64,000 nucleotides of DNA from Pseudomonas sp. HMWF021 (GCF_003061005.1 NZ_QAIK01000017.1:1-64000); one strand, 5' to 3'. Positions 39,215 through 48,898 are shown, numbered from the stretch's first letter. Numbers and translations: made by a program. Notes: generated from the letters alone by a model not told the origin.

Positions 39215-39549
39215 CAAAGAATAAGATCTGCGACAAATCGTCGCTGCCTACAGATTTTTCCTACGTGTAAGTGGCGATAAAACCGACATCCGAAATGCTC
39301 GAAACCTGCGTGGGGCATGGCGCGGTTCGCGATTCGATGGACGTGTTGAATGGGCAAGACGCTCAGGGCCAGGTTTCGGATGAACGTCCGGACCTCGGCC
39401 ACGAAAGCGATTCGCAGCGCCATTTCGGCAGGTTCGGGCTTTTTTCGGGGTGTCTTTATATCACCCGCCGGTCGGCTGCCAACTAACCGATTGGTCGGGT
39501 TCCGTGTTGCCTTGTGTTCTTCTCTCGCACTGCCTGGAGCATTTGTGCC
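39215..39549. other. Long betT leader, no gene seen
   Basis: About 335 bp between the BetI operator and the betT ATG. No convincing reading frame and no recognised RNA element; short overlapping frames here are likely noise. Confidence 0.5.
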
Positions 39550-41547
39550 ATGAGTTCTGCCTCGCTTATAAAGACCCCGCCCGAGAAGGTGACGGTCAAC
39601 GGTTGGGTGTTCTACACCTCTACCGCGCTGATTCTGTTGTTGACCGCCATTCTGATTATCGCCCCGCAAGAGGCCGGCAGAATGTTGGGTATGGCTCAGG
39701 CCTGGTTGTCGCGCAGCTTCGGCTGGTACTACATGGTGGTAATCGCCGCTTACCTGGTGTTTGTGGTGGGCCTGGCGTTTTCCTCCTACGGCAAACTCAA
39801 ACTGGGCAGCAAGGACGACACCCCGGATTTCAGCTACGGCGCCTGGGCGGGGATGCTGTTCTCGTCGGGTATCGGTATTTCGCTGCTGTACTTCGGCGCC
39901 TCCGAGCCGCTGGACCACTACTTCAATCCGCCGGAAGGCGCATCGGCTACCAACATGGCCGCGCGTCAGGCGGTGCAACTGACTTTCCTGCACTGGGGCC
40001 TGCACGGCTGGGCGATCTACGCACTGGTCGGTCTGGCCGTGGCGTACTTTGCCTACCGTCATAACCAGCCATTGGCACTGCGTTCGGCGCTGTACCCACT
40101 GGTCGGCGAGCGTTGGGTCAAAGGCGCGGCCGGTCACGCGGTGGACGGCTTCGGCATGTTCGTGACCCTGCTGGGTCTGGTGACCAACCTGGGGATCGGC
40201 TCGCTGCAAGTGTCCTCGGGCCTGGAAAACCTGTTCGGCATGGAACACAGCAACACCAATCTGCTGATCGTGATCATCGTGATGAGCACCGTGGCGACCA
40301 TCGCTGCCGTGTCCGGTGTGGAAAACGGCATTCGTCGTCTGTCCAACCTGAACATCGTGCTGTTCAGCGGCCTGCTGATTTTCGTTCTGCTGTTCGGCCC
40401 GACCCTGCACCTGCTCAACGGCTTCGTGCAGAACATCGGCGACTACCTCAATGGCGTGGTGCTGAAGACCTTCGACCTGTACGTCTATGAAGGCGACAGC
40501 GCCAAGTCCGACCGCTGGCTGGGCCTGTGGACCCTGTTCTACTGGGCGTGGTGGATTTCCTGGGCACCATTCGTCGGCATGTTCATCGCGCGTATTTCCC
40601 GTGGCCGTACCGTGCGTGAACTGGTCGCTGGCGTGCTGCTGATCCCGCTGGGTTTCACCCTGGCGTGGCTGTCGATCTTCGGTAACTCGGCACTGGACCT
40701 GGTGATGAATCAGGGCGCGGTCGAACTCGGCAAGACGGCGCTGGAACAGCCGTCGATGGCGATCTACCAGTTGCTTGAGCACTACCCGGCGTCGAAAGTC
40801 GTTATCGGTGTGTCGATCTTCGTCGGTTTCGTGCTGTTCCTGACCCCTGCCGACTCCGGCGCGGTGATGATGGCGAATCTGTCCTGCAAGGGCGGTAACG
40901 TGGATGAGGATGCGCCGCACTGGCTGCGGATCTTCTGGTCGGTGGTGATCACGCTGGTGACCATCGGTCTGCTGTTCGCTGGTAACTTCGAAGCCATGCA
41001 AACCATGGTGGTGCTGGCCGGTCTGCCGTTCTCGGTGGTGCTGGTGTTCTTCATGTTCGGCCTGCACAAGGCCATGCGCCAGGACGTGCAGATCGAACAG
41101 GAGCAGGCGCAACTGGCTGAGCGCGGTCGTCGTGGTTTCAGCGAGCGTCTGACGCAACTGGATCTGCAACCGAGCCAATCGGTGGTGCAGCGCTTCATGG
41201 ACAAACACGTGACCCCGGCACTGGACGACGCTGCTGCACAACTGCGTGCACAGGGTCTGGAAGTGCAGACGCTGCTGGGCAAATCCAAGCGCTGCATGGG
41301 CGTGCGCGTCGAGATGGAAGAAGGCAACCCTTTCGTCTATGAAGTGAGCCTGGACGGCTACCTGGCGACCCCGACCGAATCGGCCCAGTCCGATGAAGCG
41401 CGCCCGCGTTACTACCGCGCCGAGGTGTATCTGCACAACGGCAGCCAGGACTATGACCTGATGGGCTTCACGCAGGATCAGATCACACGCGATGTGCTCG
41501 ATCAGTTTGAAAGCCATCGGCAGCTCCTTGGCCGGGTGTATAGCTAA
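39550..41547 (+). CDS. betT: Choline/betaine transporter of the BCCT family
   Basis: A 665-aa inner-membrane transporter with 12 hydrophobic helices (to about residue 510) and a long charged C-terminal cytoplasmic domain, as in proton/sodium-driven BetT of pseudomonads. The glycine-rich SSGIGISLLYFGASEP in helix 3 and the tryptophan-rich WTLFYWAWWISWAPF in helix 8 are the substrate and signature motifs. The C-terminal extension is thought to take part in osmotic regulation in related BetT. Start at 39550 preferred over an in-frame upstream ATG. Confidence 0.94.
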   Translation: MSSASLIKTPPEKVTVNGWVFYTSTALILLLTAILIIAPQEAGRMLGMAQAWLSRSFGWYYMVVIAAYLVFVVGLAFSSYGKLKLGSKDDTPDFSYGAWAGMLFSSGIGISLLYFGASEPLDHYFNPPEGASATNMAARQAVQLTFLHWGLHGWAIYALVGLAVAYFAYRHNQPLALRSALYPLVGERWVKGAAGHAVDGFGMFVTLLGLVTNLGIGSLQVSSGLENLFGMEHSNTNLLIVIIVMSTVATIAAVSGVENGIRRLSNLNIVLFSGLLIFVLLFGPTLHLLNGFVQNIGDYLNGVVLKTFDLYVYEGDSAKSDRWLGLWTLFYWAWWISWAPFVGMFIARISRGRTVRELVAGVLLIPLGFTLAWLSIFGNSALDLVMNQGAVELGKTALEQPSMAIYQLLEHYPASKVVIGVSIFVGFVLFLTPADSGAVMMANLSCKGGNVDEDAPHWLRIFWSVVITLVTIGLLFAGNFEAMQTMVVLAGLPFSVVLVFFMFGLHKAMRQDVQIEQEQAQLAERGRRGFSERLTQLDLQPSQSVVQRFMDKHVTPALDDAAAQLRAQGLEVQTLLGKSKRCMGVRVEMEEGNPFVYEVSLDGYLATPTESAQSDEARPRYYRAEVYLHNGSQDYDLMGFTQDQITRDVLDQFESHRQLLGRVYS

Positions 41548-41594
41548 ACAGCAAGTGCGCGGTGTTTCAGTCTGAAGCACCGCGTTGTTCCTTT

Positions 41595-41671
41595 AAAAGA
41601 TCGCAGCCTTCGGCAGCTCCTACATGGATCGCATTCCCCCTGTAGGAGCTGCCGAAGGCTGCGATCTTTTG
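41595..41671. repeat. REPIN-like inverted repeat, family A
   Basis: Inverted pair of the GTAGGAGCTGCCG / TGCGATCTTTTG unit between the convergent betT and cbcV genes. Confidence 0.88.
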
Positions 41672-41683
41672 CTCTTCAAACAA

Positions 41684-41711
41684 AAACGCCGCGATCCTCT
41701 CGCGGCGTTTT
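41684..41711. terminator. Bidirectional terminator between betT and cbcV
   Basis: A 10-bp stem AAACGCCGCG/CGCGGCGTTT with flanking A- and T-runs serves both converging transcripts. Confidence 0.87.
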
Positions 41712-41725
41712 CGTGTCCGGGGTGT

Positions 41726-42904
41726 TTACCCCAGGTTCTTGCCCAGCAAGGCGTGATACAGCTCGCTGTCGCCCAGAATCCCCACCACATGGTTGTTGTC
41801 GTGCAGCACCAGTTTGTTGCCGGTCTGGTAGCGGATTTGCAGCGCGTCACGCATGCCGATGTTCGAGTCCACCAGTGTTGGCTTGCGCTCCAGGCCTTCC
41901 ACCGCTTGCCCCGGTGCCCAGTTCTGCAGGTTCAGCACCGAACCGTTCTGCCGCGCGCCCTTGATGGTGTTGCCTTCGGCCAGGTCCAGCCACGAATCGC
42001 CACCCGGGTCGAGACACACCGAACCGTTGATGCGTTTGCAGTTGTCCAGCGTGCGCATCAGGCTGCGGCCACACAGGACGTTGAGCGGGTTGGTGTGGGC
42101 CACGAAAGTGCGCACATAGTCGTCCGCGGGGTTCAGCACGATCTCTTCCGGCACGCTGTACTGGATGATCCGGCCGTCCTTCATGATCGCGATGCGGCTG
42201 CCCAGTTTGAGCGCCTCGTCGAGGTCGTGACTCACAAACACGATGGTCTTGCTCAGCTTGCGTTGCAGTTCCAGCAGTTCGTCCTGCAGGCCTTGGCGGA
42301 TCAGCGGGTCGAGTGCCGAGAACGGTTCGTCCATCAGCAGAATGTCGGCGTCCATCGCCAGCGCCCGCGCCAGGCCCACACGCTGCTGCATGCCGCCGGA
42401 GAGTTCATCGGGTTTCTTGTTGCGCCACTGGGTCAGGCCCACCAGTTCAAGCTTGTCGTCCACCAGTTTGCGCCGTTCCTTCTCCGGGCGACCCTGCATC
42501 TCCAGACCGAAACTGATGTTCTCGCGCACCGTCAGCCACGGCATCAGGGCGAACTTCTGGAACACCATGGCGATGCGTTTGGTGCGCATCATCTTCAGCT
42601 CGGCCGGGGTGCACGAGGCGATGTCGATCTGCTTGCCTTCGTGCTCGACGAACAGCTTGCCGCGACTCACGGTGTTGAGGCCGTTGATGCAGCGCAGCAG
42701 GCTCGACTTGCCAGAGCCAGAGAGGCCCATCAGTACGCAGATCTCGCCCTTGTTGATGTCCAGGCTGGCCTTTTCCACGCCGACGATCTGCCCGGTCTTT
42801 TTCAGGATCTCGTTGCGCGTCATGCCCTGATCCAGCAGCTTGAGTGCCTCGCGTGGATCCTTGGAGAAGATTACGTCGACGTCTTCGAAGCGAATTATGC
42901 TCAT
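41726..42904 (-). CDS. cbcV: Choline/betaine/carnitine ABC transporter ATPase
   Basis: A 392-aa ATPase with Walker A GLSGSGKSSL, ABC signature LSGGMQQR, Walker B ILLMDEPF and a C-terminal regulatory (CBS-like) extension of about 120 residues. The extended form is typical of quaternary-amine (ProV/OpuA-type) importers. It overlaps cbcW by 4 bp (ATGA) and is the last gene of cbcXWV. Confidence 0.94.
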   Translation of the reverse strand: MSIIRFEDVDVIFSKDPREALKLLDQGMTRNEILKKTGQIVGVEKASLDINKGEICVLMGLSGSGKSSLLRCINGLNTVSRGKLFVEHEGKQIDIASCTPAELKMMRTKRIAMVFQKFALMPWLTVRENISFGLEMQGRPEKERRKLVDDKLELVGLTQWRNKKPDELSGGMQQRVGLARALAMDADILLMDEPFSALDPLIRQGLQDELLELQRKLSKTIVFVSHDLDEALKLGSRIAIMKDGRIIQYSVPEEIVLNPADDYVRTFVAHTNPLNVLCGRSLMRTLDNCKRINGSVCLDPGGDSWLDLAEGNTIKGARQNGSVLNLQNWAPGQAVEGLERKPTLVDSNIGMRDALQIRYQTGNKLVLHDNNHVVGILGDSELYHALLGKNLG

Positions 42905-43746
42905 GCGTCACCCCCTACTTTGGCGTCGGGTTGTTTGCAGATACGGTCGAGCATGATCGCCAGCAGTACGATCGCCAGGCCCGCTTCGAAGCCAAGGGCG
43001 ATATCAGCAGTGTTCAGTGCGTTGACCACCGGTTTGCCGAGTCCGTCGGCGCCCACCAGTGCCGCGATCACCACCATCGACAGCGACAGCATGATGCACT
43101 GGGTGATGCCGGCAGCGATGCTCGGCATGGCGTGAGGCAGTTCGATCCGTGAGAGCAATTGGCGACGCGAGCAGCCGAAGGCCTTGCCGGCGTCCATCAG
43201 TTCTTGCGGGACATCGCGGATGCCCAGGTAGGTCAGGCGGATCGGCGCAGCGATGGCGAATACCACCGTGGAGATCAGGCCCGGCACCACGCCCAGCCCG
43301 AAGAGGGTCAGGGTCGGAATGAGGTAAACGAAGGTCGGTACGGTCTGCATCAGATCGAGTACCGGCCTCATCAAAGTGTAGAACATCGGCTTGTGCGCGG
43401 CGACGATGCCCAACGGCACGCCGATGACCACGCAGACCAGGGTCGCGAACATGACCTGGGCGAGGGTTTCCATGGTTTCCTGCCAGTACCCCAGATTGAG
43501 GATCAACAGGAACGAGGCAATCACAAAAACAGTCAGCCCCCATTTGCGCTGGATGAAATGCGCGAGCAGGGCGATGAGGCCGATCAAGACAAAAGGATTG
43601 AACCAGGTAAGCGCAAACGTCACGCCGTGGATCATCGTTTCCAGGGTCACGGCGATTGCATCGAAAGTGCTGGCGCCGTGTTGCGTCAACCATTCGACGA
43701 AGCCCGCGATGTACTGGCCTAAAGGGATTTTCTGATCAATCAGCAT
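42901..43746 (-). CDS. cbcW: Choline/betaine/carnitine ABC transporter permease
   Basis: A 281-aa permease with about seven hydrophobic helices and the ProW-type EAA loop (ELMDAGKAFGCSRRQLLSRIELPHAMPSI). The start MLIDQKIPLGQYIAGF at 43746 is preferred; 22 upstream in-frame residues overlap the intergenic spacer. Overlaps cbcV start by 4 bp. Confidence 0.93.
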   Translation of the reverse strand: MLIDQKIPLGQYIAGFVEWLTQHGASTFDAIAVTLETMIHGVTFALTWFNPFVLIGLIALLAHFIQRKWGLTVFVIASFLLILNLGYWQETMETLAQVMFATLVCVVIGVPLGIVAAHKPMFYTLMRPVLDLMQTVPTFVYLIPTLTLFGLGVVPGLISTVVFAIAAPIRLTYLGIRDVPQELMDAGKAFGCSRRQLLSRIELPHAMPSIAAGITQCIMLSLSMVVIAALVGADGLGKPVVNALNTADIALGFEAGLAIVLLAIMLDRICKQPDAKVGGDA

Positions 43747-43812
43747 GGTAGTGAACGTCCGCATGCAAGGAATAAACAGCCCGGGCGAGCGAACTCGCCC
43801 GGCGTAAGGCAA

Positions 43813-44760
43813 TTACTGTGCGAGCTTGGCTTTCACGGCTTCCAGGCCAGGTTTACCGTCAATGGTGGTCACGCCAGCGAGCCAGGTATCGAGCACCTGT
43901 GGATTCTTTTTCAGCCAGGCCTTGGCGGCCGCTTCAGGCTTCATCTTGTCGTCGAGGATGTTGCCCATCAGCTCGCTTTCCATGTCGACATTGAACTCCA
44001 GGTTTTTCAGCAACTGACCGACGTTGCTGCATTCGGTGGAGTAGCCCTTGCGGGTGTTGGTCGCCACGGTGGCGGCACCGAAATCAGGGCCGAAGAAGTC
44101 ATCGCCGCCGGTCAGGTATTGAATCTTGAAGCGCTTGTTCATCGGGTGCGGCGCCCAGCCGAGGAAGACCACGGCGGTGTCGCGTTTCTGCGCGCGATCA
44201 ACCTGCGAGAGCATGCCCGCCTCGGACGATTCGACGACTTTGAAACCGGCGTCCTTCAGACCGAAGGCGTTCTTGTCGATCATGCTCTGGATCAGGCGGT
44301 TGCCGTCGTTGCCAGGCTCGATGCCGTAGATCTTGCCATCGAGCTCTTTCTTGAATTTGGCGATGTCGGCGAAGTCATGCAGGCCCTTGTCATACAAGGC
44401 TTGCGGCACGGCGAGGGTGTACTTGGCGCCCTTGAGGTTGGTACGCACGGTTTCCACGGTGCCGGCATCGCGGTAGGCCTTGATGTCGTTTTCCATGGTC
44501 GGCATCCAGTTACCGAGAAACACGTCCATGTTCTTGCCGTCGGCCAGCGACTTGTAGGTCACGGGCACGGAAATCATGGTGGTCTTGGTCTTGTAGCCGA
44601 GGGCGTCGAGCACCACCGACGTGGTGGCGGTGGTGGCGGTGATGTCGGTCCAGCCGACATCGGAGAAATTCACGGTACTGCACTGCGCCGGTTCTGCGGC
44701 TTGAGCCAGTAACGGCAGACTCAGCATGGCGGCCAACAACAACGACGGGGAACCTTTCAT
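43813..44760 (-). CDS. cbcX: Choline-binding periplasmic protein of the Cbc transporter
   Basis: A 315-aa solute-binding protein with a signal peptide (LLLAAMLSLPLLAQA) and the OpuAC/ProX-type fold. Residues such as VGWTDITAT, VFLGNW and LGWAPHPMN supply the aromatic-box elements for quaternary amines. It is the first gene of cbcXWV. In P. aeruginosa the CbcWV core also works with CaiX and BetX, so this ABC core probably serves several binding proteins. Confidence 0.94.
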   Translation of the reverse strand: MKGSPSLLLAAMLSLPLLAQAAEPAQCSTVNFSDVGWTDITATTATTSVVLDALGYKTKTTMISVPVTYKSLADGKNMDVFLGNWMPTMENDIKAYRDAGTVETVRTNLKGAKYTLAVPQALYDKGLHDFADIAKFKKELDGKIYGIEPGNDGNRLIQSMIDKNAFGLKDAGFKVVESSEAGMLSQVDRAQKRDTAVVFLGWAPHPMNKRFKIQYLTGGDDFFGPDFGAATVATNTRKGYSTECSNVGQLLKNLEFNVDMESELMGNILDDKMKPEAAAKAWLKKNPQVLDTWLAGVTTIDGKPGLEAVKAKLAQ

Positions 44761-45196
44761 GGATGGACTCCTTGGTGTTTTTTTTGGCAGTGTTCCGACT
44801 GTGGACCACCGCACTTATAGGTTGCGGTTGGATGGCGTTCTGGAGACAGCTCTACCACGGCGCCTTGCAATCGAGTCATAACGATCATGTACCAGTGAAA
44901 ATCTGACGCCTACAGGGTGGGTCGTATCCAGTACAGGGATGGTCGCATCCAGTGTCAGTGACGTCGTTTACAGCTTTTTTCTGCCCCGTTTGGCCATCTG
45001 AACCGCATAAAAACGGCGAAAACAGGGGAGGAAACCGGCACGGCGTTGGTGGGCATGAGTGCGTCGGTGTCAGACGCCGGGCGACCTGACAAAAGCCTGA
45101 TGATGCGGGCATTCCGGCGGATCGCAGCTTGAGCGTAGCAGCTCCGCCAGCGGGCGCCTGACGCCCGGGAACGGCATCCTCAGGAGCTTCGCAGCA
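44761..45196. other. Divergent control region of cbcXWV and sdaB, no gene seen
   Basis: About 436 bp. Apart from the tandem direct repeat at 44920-44957 no gene or RNA was recognised. The cbcX ribosome binding site (AAGGAG) lies near 44768-44773. Confidence 0.6.
44920..44957. promoter_or_regulatory. 21-bp-spaced direct repeats, probable GbdR site
   Basis: GGTCGTATCCAGT at 44920-44932 and GGTCGCATCCAGT at 44941-44953 differ at one position and repeat at exactly 21 bp, two DNA turns, the geometry used by AraC-family activators. It lies 160 bp upstream of cbcX and 239 bp upstream of sdaB, both known GbdR targets in P. aeruginosa. The assignment to GbdR is by context. Confidence 0.65.
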
Positions 45197-46573
45197 ATGG
45201 CTATCAGCGTTTTCGACCTGTTCAAGATCGGCATTGGCCCGTCCAGTTCCCACACCGTCGGCCCGATGCGCGCCGCCGCCCTGTTCGTGCAATCGCTGCG
45301 CGACCGGCACCTGCTCGAACAGGTGCGGCGTATAGAAGTGCAACTGTTCGGCTCGCTGTCGGCCACCGGCATCGGACACGGCAGCGACAACGCGGTGATC
45401 ATGGGCCTGATGGGCGAGTGGCCGGACGCAATCGACCCGTCGCAGATCGGCCCGCGCATTCAGGCGCTGCGTGAAACCCACACCCTTCTATTGGACGGCC
45501 GCTTGTCGGTGCCGTTTGTCTGGGCTCGCGACATGCGCCTGATCGACGAGAACCTGCCGTTCCATCCCAACGCCATGACCCTGATTGCCGAAGGCGATCA
45601 CGGCGAGATTCATCGCGACACCTACTATTCGGTCGGTGGCGGTTTTGTGGTGGATCAGGTGCAGGCATCCAGCGGCGTGGTCGATCTGGATCGCACCGAA
45701 TTGCCTTATGACTTTTCCAGCGCGGTGGAGCTGCTGCAGCTGTGCAAACAGAACAACCTGCGTGTCGCCGAATTGATGATGGCCAACGAAAAGGTCTGGC
45801 GCAGCGAAGAGGAAATCCGCGCCGGGCTGATGAAGCTGTGGCGGGCAATGCAGGATTGCGTCGAGCAGGGCCTCAAGCACGAAGGCATCCTCCCCGGCGG
45901 CCTCAACGTGCGACGGCGTGCGGCGAAATTGCATCGCAGCCTGCAGGAGTTGAACAAGCCCAACGTGATCGGCTCGACCCTCAGTGCCATGGAGTGGGTC
46001 AACCTGTTCGCCCTCGCGGTCAATGAAGAAAACGCGGCGGGCGGGCGCATGGTTACCGCACCGACCAATGGCGCGGCGGGGATCATCCCGGCGGTGTTGC
46101 ACTACTTCATGAAGTTCAGCGAAGCGGTCACTGACGCCAACGTGGTCGACTACTTTCTGGGGGCGGCGGCGGTGGGCATTCTATGCAAGAAGAACGCCTC
46201 GATTTCCGGTGCCGAAGTCGGCTGCCAAGGCGAGGTCGGATCGGCCTGCGCGATGGCGGCAGCGGGGCTGGCGGAGATCCTCGGCGCGACGCCTGAGCAA
46301 TTGTGCAACGCGGCGGAAATCGGCCTGGAACATAACCTTGGCCTGACCTGCGACCCGGTCGGCGGCCTCGTCCAAGTACCGTGTATCGAGCGCAATGCGA
46401 TTGCCGCGGTGAAGGCGATCAACGCGGCGCAGATGGCCTTGCGTGGCGATGGTCAGCACTTCATCTCGCTGGACCGGGTGATCCGCACCATGCGCGATAC
46501 CGGTGCCGACATGCATGACAAATATAAAGAGACCTCGCGGGGTGGGTTGGCGGTCAGCGCCGTAGAGTGCTGA
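45197..46573 (+). CDS. sdaB: L-serine ammonia-lyase
   Basis: A 458-aa iron-sulfur L-serine dehydratase converting serine to pyruvate and ammonia. The N-terminal [12 protein letters not shown] motif is diagnostic; conserved cysteines in the C-terminal half ([27 protein letters not shown] and LTCDPVGG) bind the [4Fe-4S] cluster. In pseudomonads sdaB next to gbdR uses the serine formed from betaine-derived glycine. Confidence 0.95.
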   Translation: MAISVFDLFKIGIGPSSSHTVGPMRAAALFVQSLRDRHLLEQVRRIEVQLFGSLSATGIGHGSDNAVIMGLMGEWPDAIDPSQIGPRIQALRETHTLLLDGRLSVPFVWARDMRLIDENLPFHPNAMTLIAEGDHGEIHRDTYYSVGGGFVVDQVQASSGVVDLDRTELPYDFSSAVELLQLCKQNNLRVAELMMANEKVWRSEEEIRAGLMKLWRAMQDCVEQGLKHEGILPGGLNVRRRAAKLHRSLQELNKPNVIGSTLSAMEWVNLFALAVNEENAAGGRMVTAPTNGAAGIIPAVLHYFMKFSEAVTDANVVDYFLGAAAVGILCKKNASISGAEVGCQGEVGSACAMAAAGLAEILGATPEQLCNAAEIGLEHNLGLTCDPVGGLVQVPCIERNAIAAVKAINAAQMALRGDGQHFISLDRVIRTMRDTGADMHDKYKETSRGGLAVSAVEC

Positions 46574-46585
46574 CACCGGGATGTC

Positions 46586-46719
46586 CTGTGGCGAGGGGAT
46601 TTATCCCCGATGGGCTGCGAAGCGGCCCCAAATCCTGCAATCGAGTGTTGCCTGACACACTGCGGTGAATGGTTTACGGCTGCTGCGCAGCCGATCGGGG
46701 ATAAATCCCCTCGCCACAG
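46586..46719. repeat. REPIN-like inverted repeat, family E
   Basis: Inverted arms of TGTGGCGAGGGGATTTATCC and an inner GGGCTGCGAAGCGGCCCC hairpin; matches the element at 30299-30418. Confidence 0.88.
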
Positions 46720-47179
46720 GATTTATGTTTGGATTGGAAATCTGGAGCGCCAGACCAGTCAAAACTGCTCACCAAGTGAACACGCCAAACAAATCACGCC
46801 ACCTTTTAGCGCGTCGCAATCAGATAAGAGTCTTTCACACCCACAGCGCACCCTTCGCGCCGCCTACCGTCCGTCACCCGTGCCTGCGGTGACACTCTGA
46901 AACACCCCCGCGCAAGCCTGTTCCCACAAGTGCTACCGATCTGCTCACAGGCAACGGGGCAGGGCTTTCACCGCCGCTGATGGCACTTCGAAATACCTTT
47001 CGTCGGACGGCTCGTATAGACACGTCGCGACGTCGTTTTCAGGAGTTATTGAACAGCCATTCAATTTTAGGCATGGCAATTGCTCTGTCATAACAAAGCC
47101 CGTCTCCCACGCGAGAACGCGGCAATAACAAGAGCCTCCGCCTGAGGCCATCACCCGCTTTGTGTGAGGAGATACCGCG
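46720..47179. other. gbdR upstream region, no gene seen
   Basis: About 460 bp, less GC-rich than its surroundings. Short frames on both strands here lack coding character. It should hold the gbdR promoter; GTGTGAGGAG is the ribosome binding site. Confidence 0.5.
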
Positions 47180-48283
47180 ATGACGTCGTTCAACTCCGGG
47201 GCCCAACCCCAGAACCGTGCGCCTCAATCCATCGGCTTTCTGCTGCTGGACAATTTCACGCTGATTTCCCTGGCCTCCGCCGTAGAACCACTGCGCATGG
47301 CCAACCAATTGTCCGGTCGCGAGTTGTATCGCTGGAGCACCCTCACCGTCGATGGCGGCCAGGTATGGGCCAGTGACGGTCTGCAAATCACCCCTGACGC
47401 CTCCATGCACAAAGCCCCGCCCCTGGACACCGTGATTGTCTGCGGCGGCATTGGTATTCAACGCACCGTGACCCGTGAACACGTGTCATGGCTGCAGAGC
47501 CAGGCGCGTCAGTCCAAGCGTCTCGGCGCCGTGTGCACCGGCAGCTGGGCTTTGGCTTGCGCCGGGCTGCTCGACGGTTTCGATTGCAGCGTGCACTGGG
47601 AATGTCTGGCGGCGATGCAGGAAGCTTTCCCGCGCGTGGCCATGAGCACGCGCCTGTTCACTCTCGACCGTAACCGTTTCACCAGCTCCGGCGGCACCGC
47701 GCCACTGGACATGATGCTGCACCTGATCAGCCGCGATCACGGTCGTGAACTGTCCGCCGCAATCTCGGAGATGTTCGTCTACGAGCGCATCCGCAACGAG
47801 CAGGATCACCAGCGCGTGCCGCTCAAGCACATGCTCGGCACCAACCAGCCGAAGCTGCAGGAAATCGTTGCGCTGATGGAGGCCAACCTCGAAGAGCCGA
47901 TCGACCTCGACGAGCTGGCGGTGTATGTCGCCGTGTCGCGTCGACAGCTGGAGCGGCTGTTCCAGAAATACCTGCACTGCTCGCCGTCGCGCTACTACCT
48001 CAAGCTGCGCCTGATCCGCGCGCGGCAGTTGCTCAAGCAAACGCCGATGTCGATCATCGAAGTCGCGTCGGTCTGTGGATTCGTGTCGACGCCGCACTTC
48101 TCCAAGTGCTACCGCGAATACTTCGGCATTCCGCCGCGTGACGAACGCGTAGGCTCCAACACCACCCAGCAAGTGGCGATGCTGCCGCTGCCGCAGGCGA
48201 TCGTGATGTCGCCGCTGTCGGGGCCGATGTCGGCGTTGAGTCAGGCGCGTAATGAGTCGACGTTTGCCAGCGTAAGGCTGTAA
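47180..48283 (+). CDS. gbdR: GbdR, AraC-family activator of betaine/dimethylglycine catabolism
   Basis: A 367-aa GlxA-type regulator: an N-terminal DJ-1/glutamine-amidotransferase-like sensor domain (about 15-200; GAVCTGSWALACAGLLDG at the nucleophile elbow) and a C-terminal AraC double HTH (about 225-325). In P. aeruginosa GbdR activates cbcXWV, sdaB and dgc genes in response to glycine betaine and dimethylglycine. Position between sdaB and the carnitine block matches that locus. Confidence 0.93.
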   Translation: MTSFNSGAQPQNRAPQSIGFLLLDNFTLISLASAVEPLRMANQLSGRELYRWSTLTVDGGQVWASDGLQITPDASMHKAPPLDTVIVCGGIGIQRTVTREHVSWLQSQARQSKRLGAVCTGSWALACAGLLDGFDCSVHWECLAAMQEAFPRVAMSTRLFTLDRNRFTSSGGTAPLDMMLHLISRDHGRELSAAISEMFVYERIRNEQDHQRVPLKHMLGTNQPKLQEIVALMEANLEEPIDLDELAVYVAVSRRQLERLFQKYLHCSPSRYYLKLRLIRARQLLKQTPMSIIEVASVCGFVSTPHFSKCYREYFGIPPRDERVGSNTTQQVAMLPLPQAIVMSPLSGPMSALSQARNESTFASVRL

Positions 48284-48286
48284 AGC

Positions 48287-48367
48287 AAAGATCGCAGCCT
48301 GCGGCAGCTCCTACAGGGAATTGCATTTTCAACTGTAGGAGCTGCCGCAGGCTGCGATCTTTTGATC
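48287..48367. repeat. REPIN-like inverted repeat, family A
   Basis: Inverted pair of the GTAGGAGCTGCCG / TGCGATCTTTTG unit between gbdR and the small convergent gene. Confidence 0.88.
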
Positions 48368-48372
48368 TTCTG

Positions 48373-48636
48373 TCAGGCGCTATGGCTTTGCTGGTAATCC
48401 GCCAGTGCCGGCAACAATTGCCTGTCGATCGCCTGGCGCACCGCAGGCTGGATACTGGCGCCGCTGGTGTACATGTCCTTGACCATCTTGCGCAGTTCAA
48501 ACGCACGAACATTGTCCAGACCGCGCACCGCGCACTCGCAGGCCTGCTCCGCTGTGGAGCCGCTCGGCACCTGAAACCCCAATGCCTTGAGCTGGCCCAA
48601 CAGGTCTTCCTGATCGATCAAATCGGCGTACATCAT
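48373..48636 (-). CDS. Small conserved-looking hypothetical protein
   Basis: An 87-aa protein starting MMYADLIDQEDLLGQLKALG with two Cys (QACECAV) and a helical pattern. GAAGGAAG upstream is a good ribosome binding site, and codon usage looks real. I do not recognise the family. P. aeruginosa also has a small hypothetical gene next to gbdR (PA5381), but whether this is its ortholog was not tested. Confidence 0.65.
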   Translation of the reverse strand: MMYADLIDQEDLLGQLKALGFQVPSGSTAEQACECAVRGLDNVRAFELRKMVKDMYTSGASIQPAVRQAIDRQLLPALADYQQSHSA

Positions 48637-48710
48637 GGCGCGCTTCCTTCTTCGGTAACGGAGGTCGTGGCTCGATTCTGGTAGGCATGCGGAGGGACGG
48701 CAAGGGCGAT

Positions 48711-48738
48711 TTGTCACAGTGGCCGCGACGGCTATGAA
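48711..48738 (+). promoter_or_regulatory. Sigma70-like promoter of the sRNA candidate
   Basis: TTGTCA at 48711-48716 and TATGAA at 48733-48738 with a 16-bp spacer. Transcription would begin near 48745. Confidence 0.5.
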
Positions 48739-48744
48739 CAGGTC

Positions 48745-48885
48745 GTTTTCGGCTAACTCAGTGCCAAGGGGAGTGGGCACACTGGACTCAGCTTGCTACA
48801 CGACGGTTTGGTCACCCTCGACTGGCAGCTCCTCAACAGTACCCTCTGCCCCGATCCTGTCACGGCTTGTATCGGGGCTTTTTTT
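48745..48885 (+). ncRNA. Candidate small RNA, about 140 nt
   Basis: A promoter-like pair, no reading frame, internal hairpins (GTGCC/GGCAC around 48760-48780) and a strong terminal Rho-independent terminator define a free-standing plus-strand unit. Both flanking protein genes are on the minus strand, and gbdR ends 460 bp upstream, so the terminator has no other obvious client. I do not recognise it as a named Pseudomonas sRNA. Confidence 0.55.
48848..48885 (+). terminator. Rho-independent terminator of the sRNA candidate
   Basis: Stem GCCCCGAT/ATCGGGGC with a 15-nt loop followed by seven T on the plus strand; on the minus strand no T-run follows. Confidence 0.87.
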
Positions 48886-48898
48886 AGTTTCATGAAAG

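Noticed and set aside
39211-41580. A 789-codon open frame opposite betT
   Set aside because: Its product is Gln/His/Arg-rich without domains, typical of the antisense frame of a high-GC gene; betT on the other strand is a clear BCCT transporter.
46720-47179. A sigma54 promoter upstream of gbdR
   Set aside because: TGGCA-like boxes exist near 46980 and 47072, but no TTGC at the required spacing was found.
46945-47193. An 82-codon minus-strand frame upstream of gbdR
   Set aside because: No ribosome binding site, no domain, and it overlaps the gbdR start region; more likely leader sequence.
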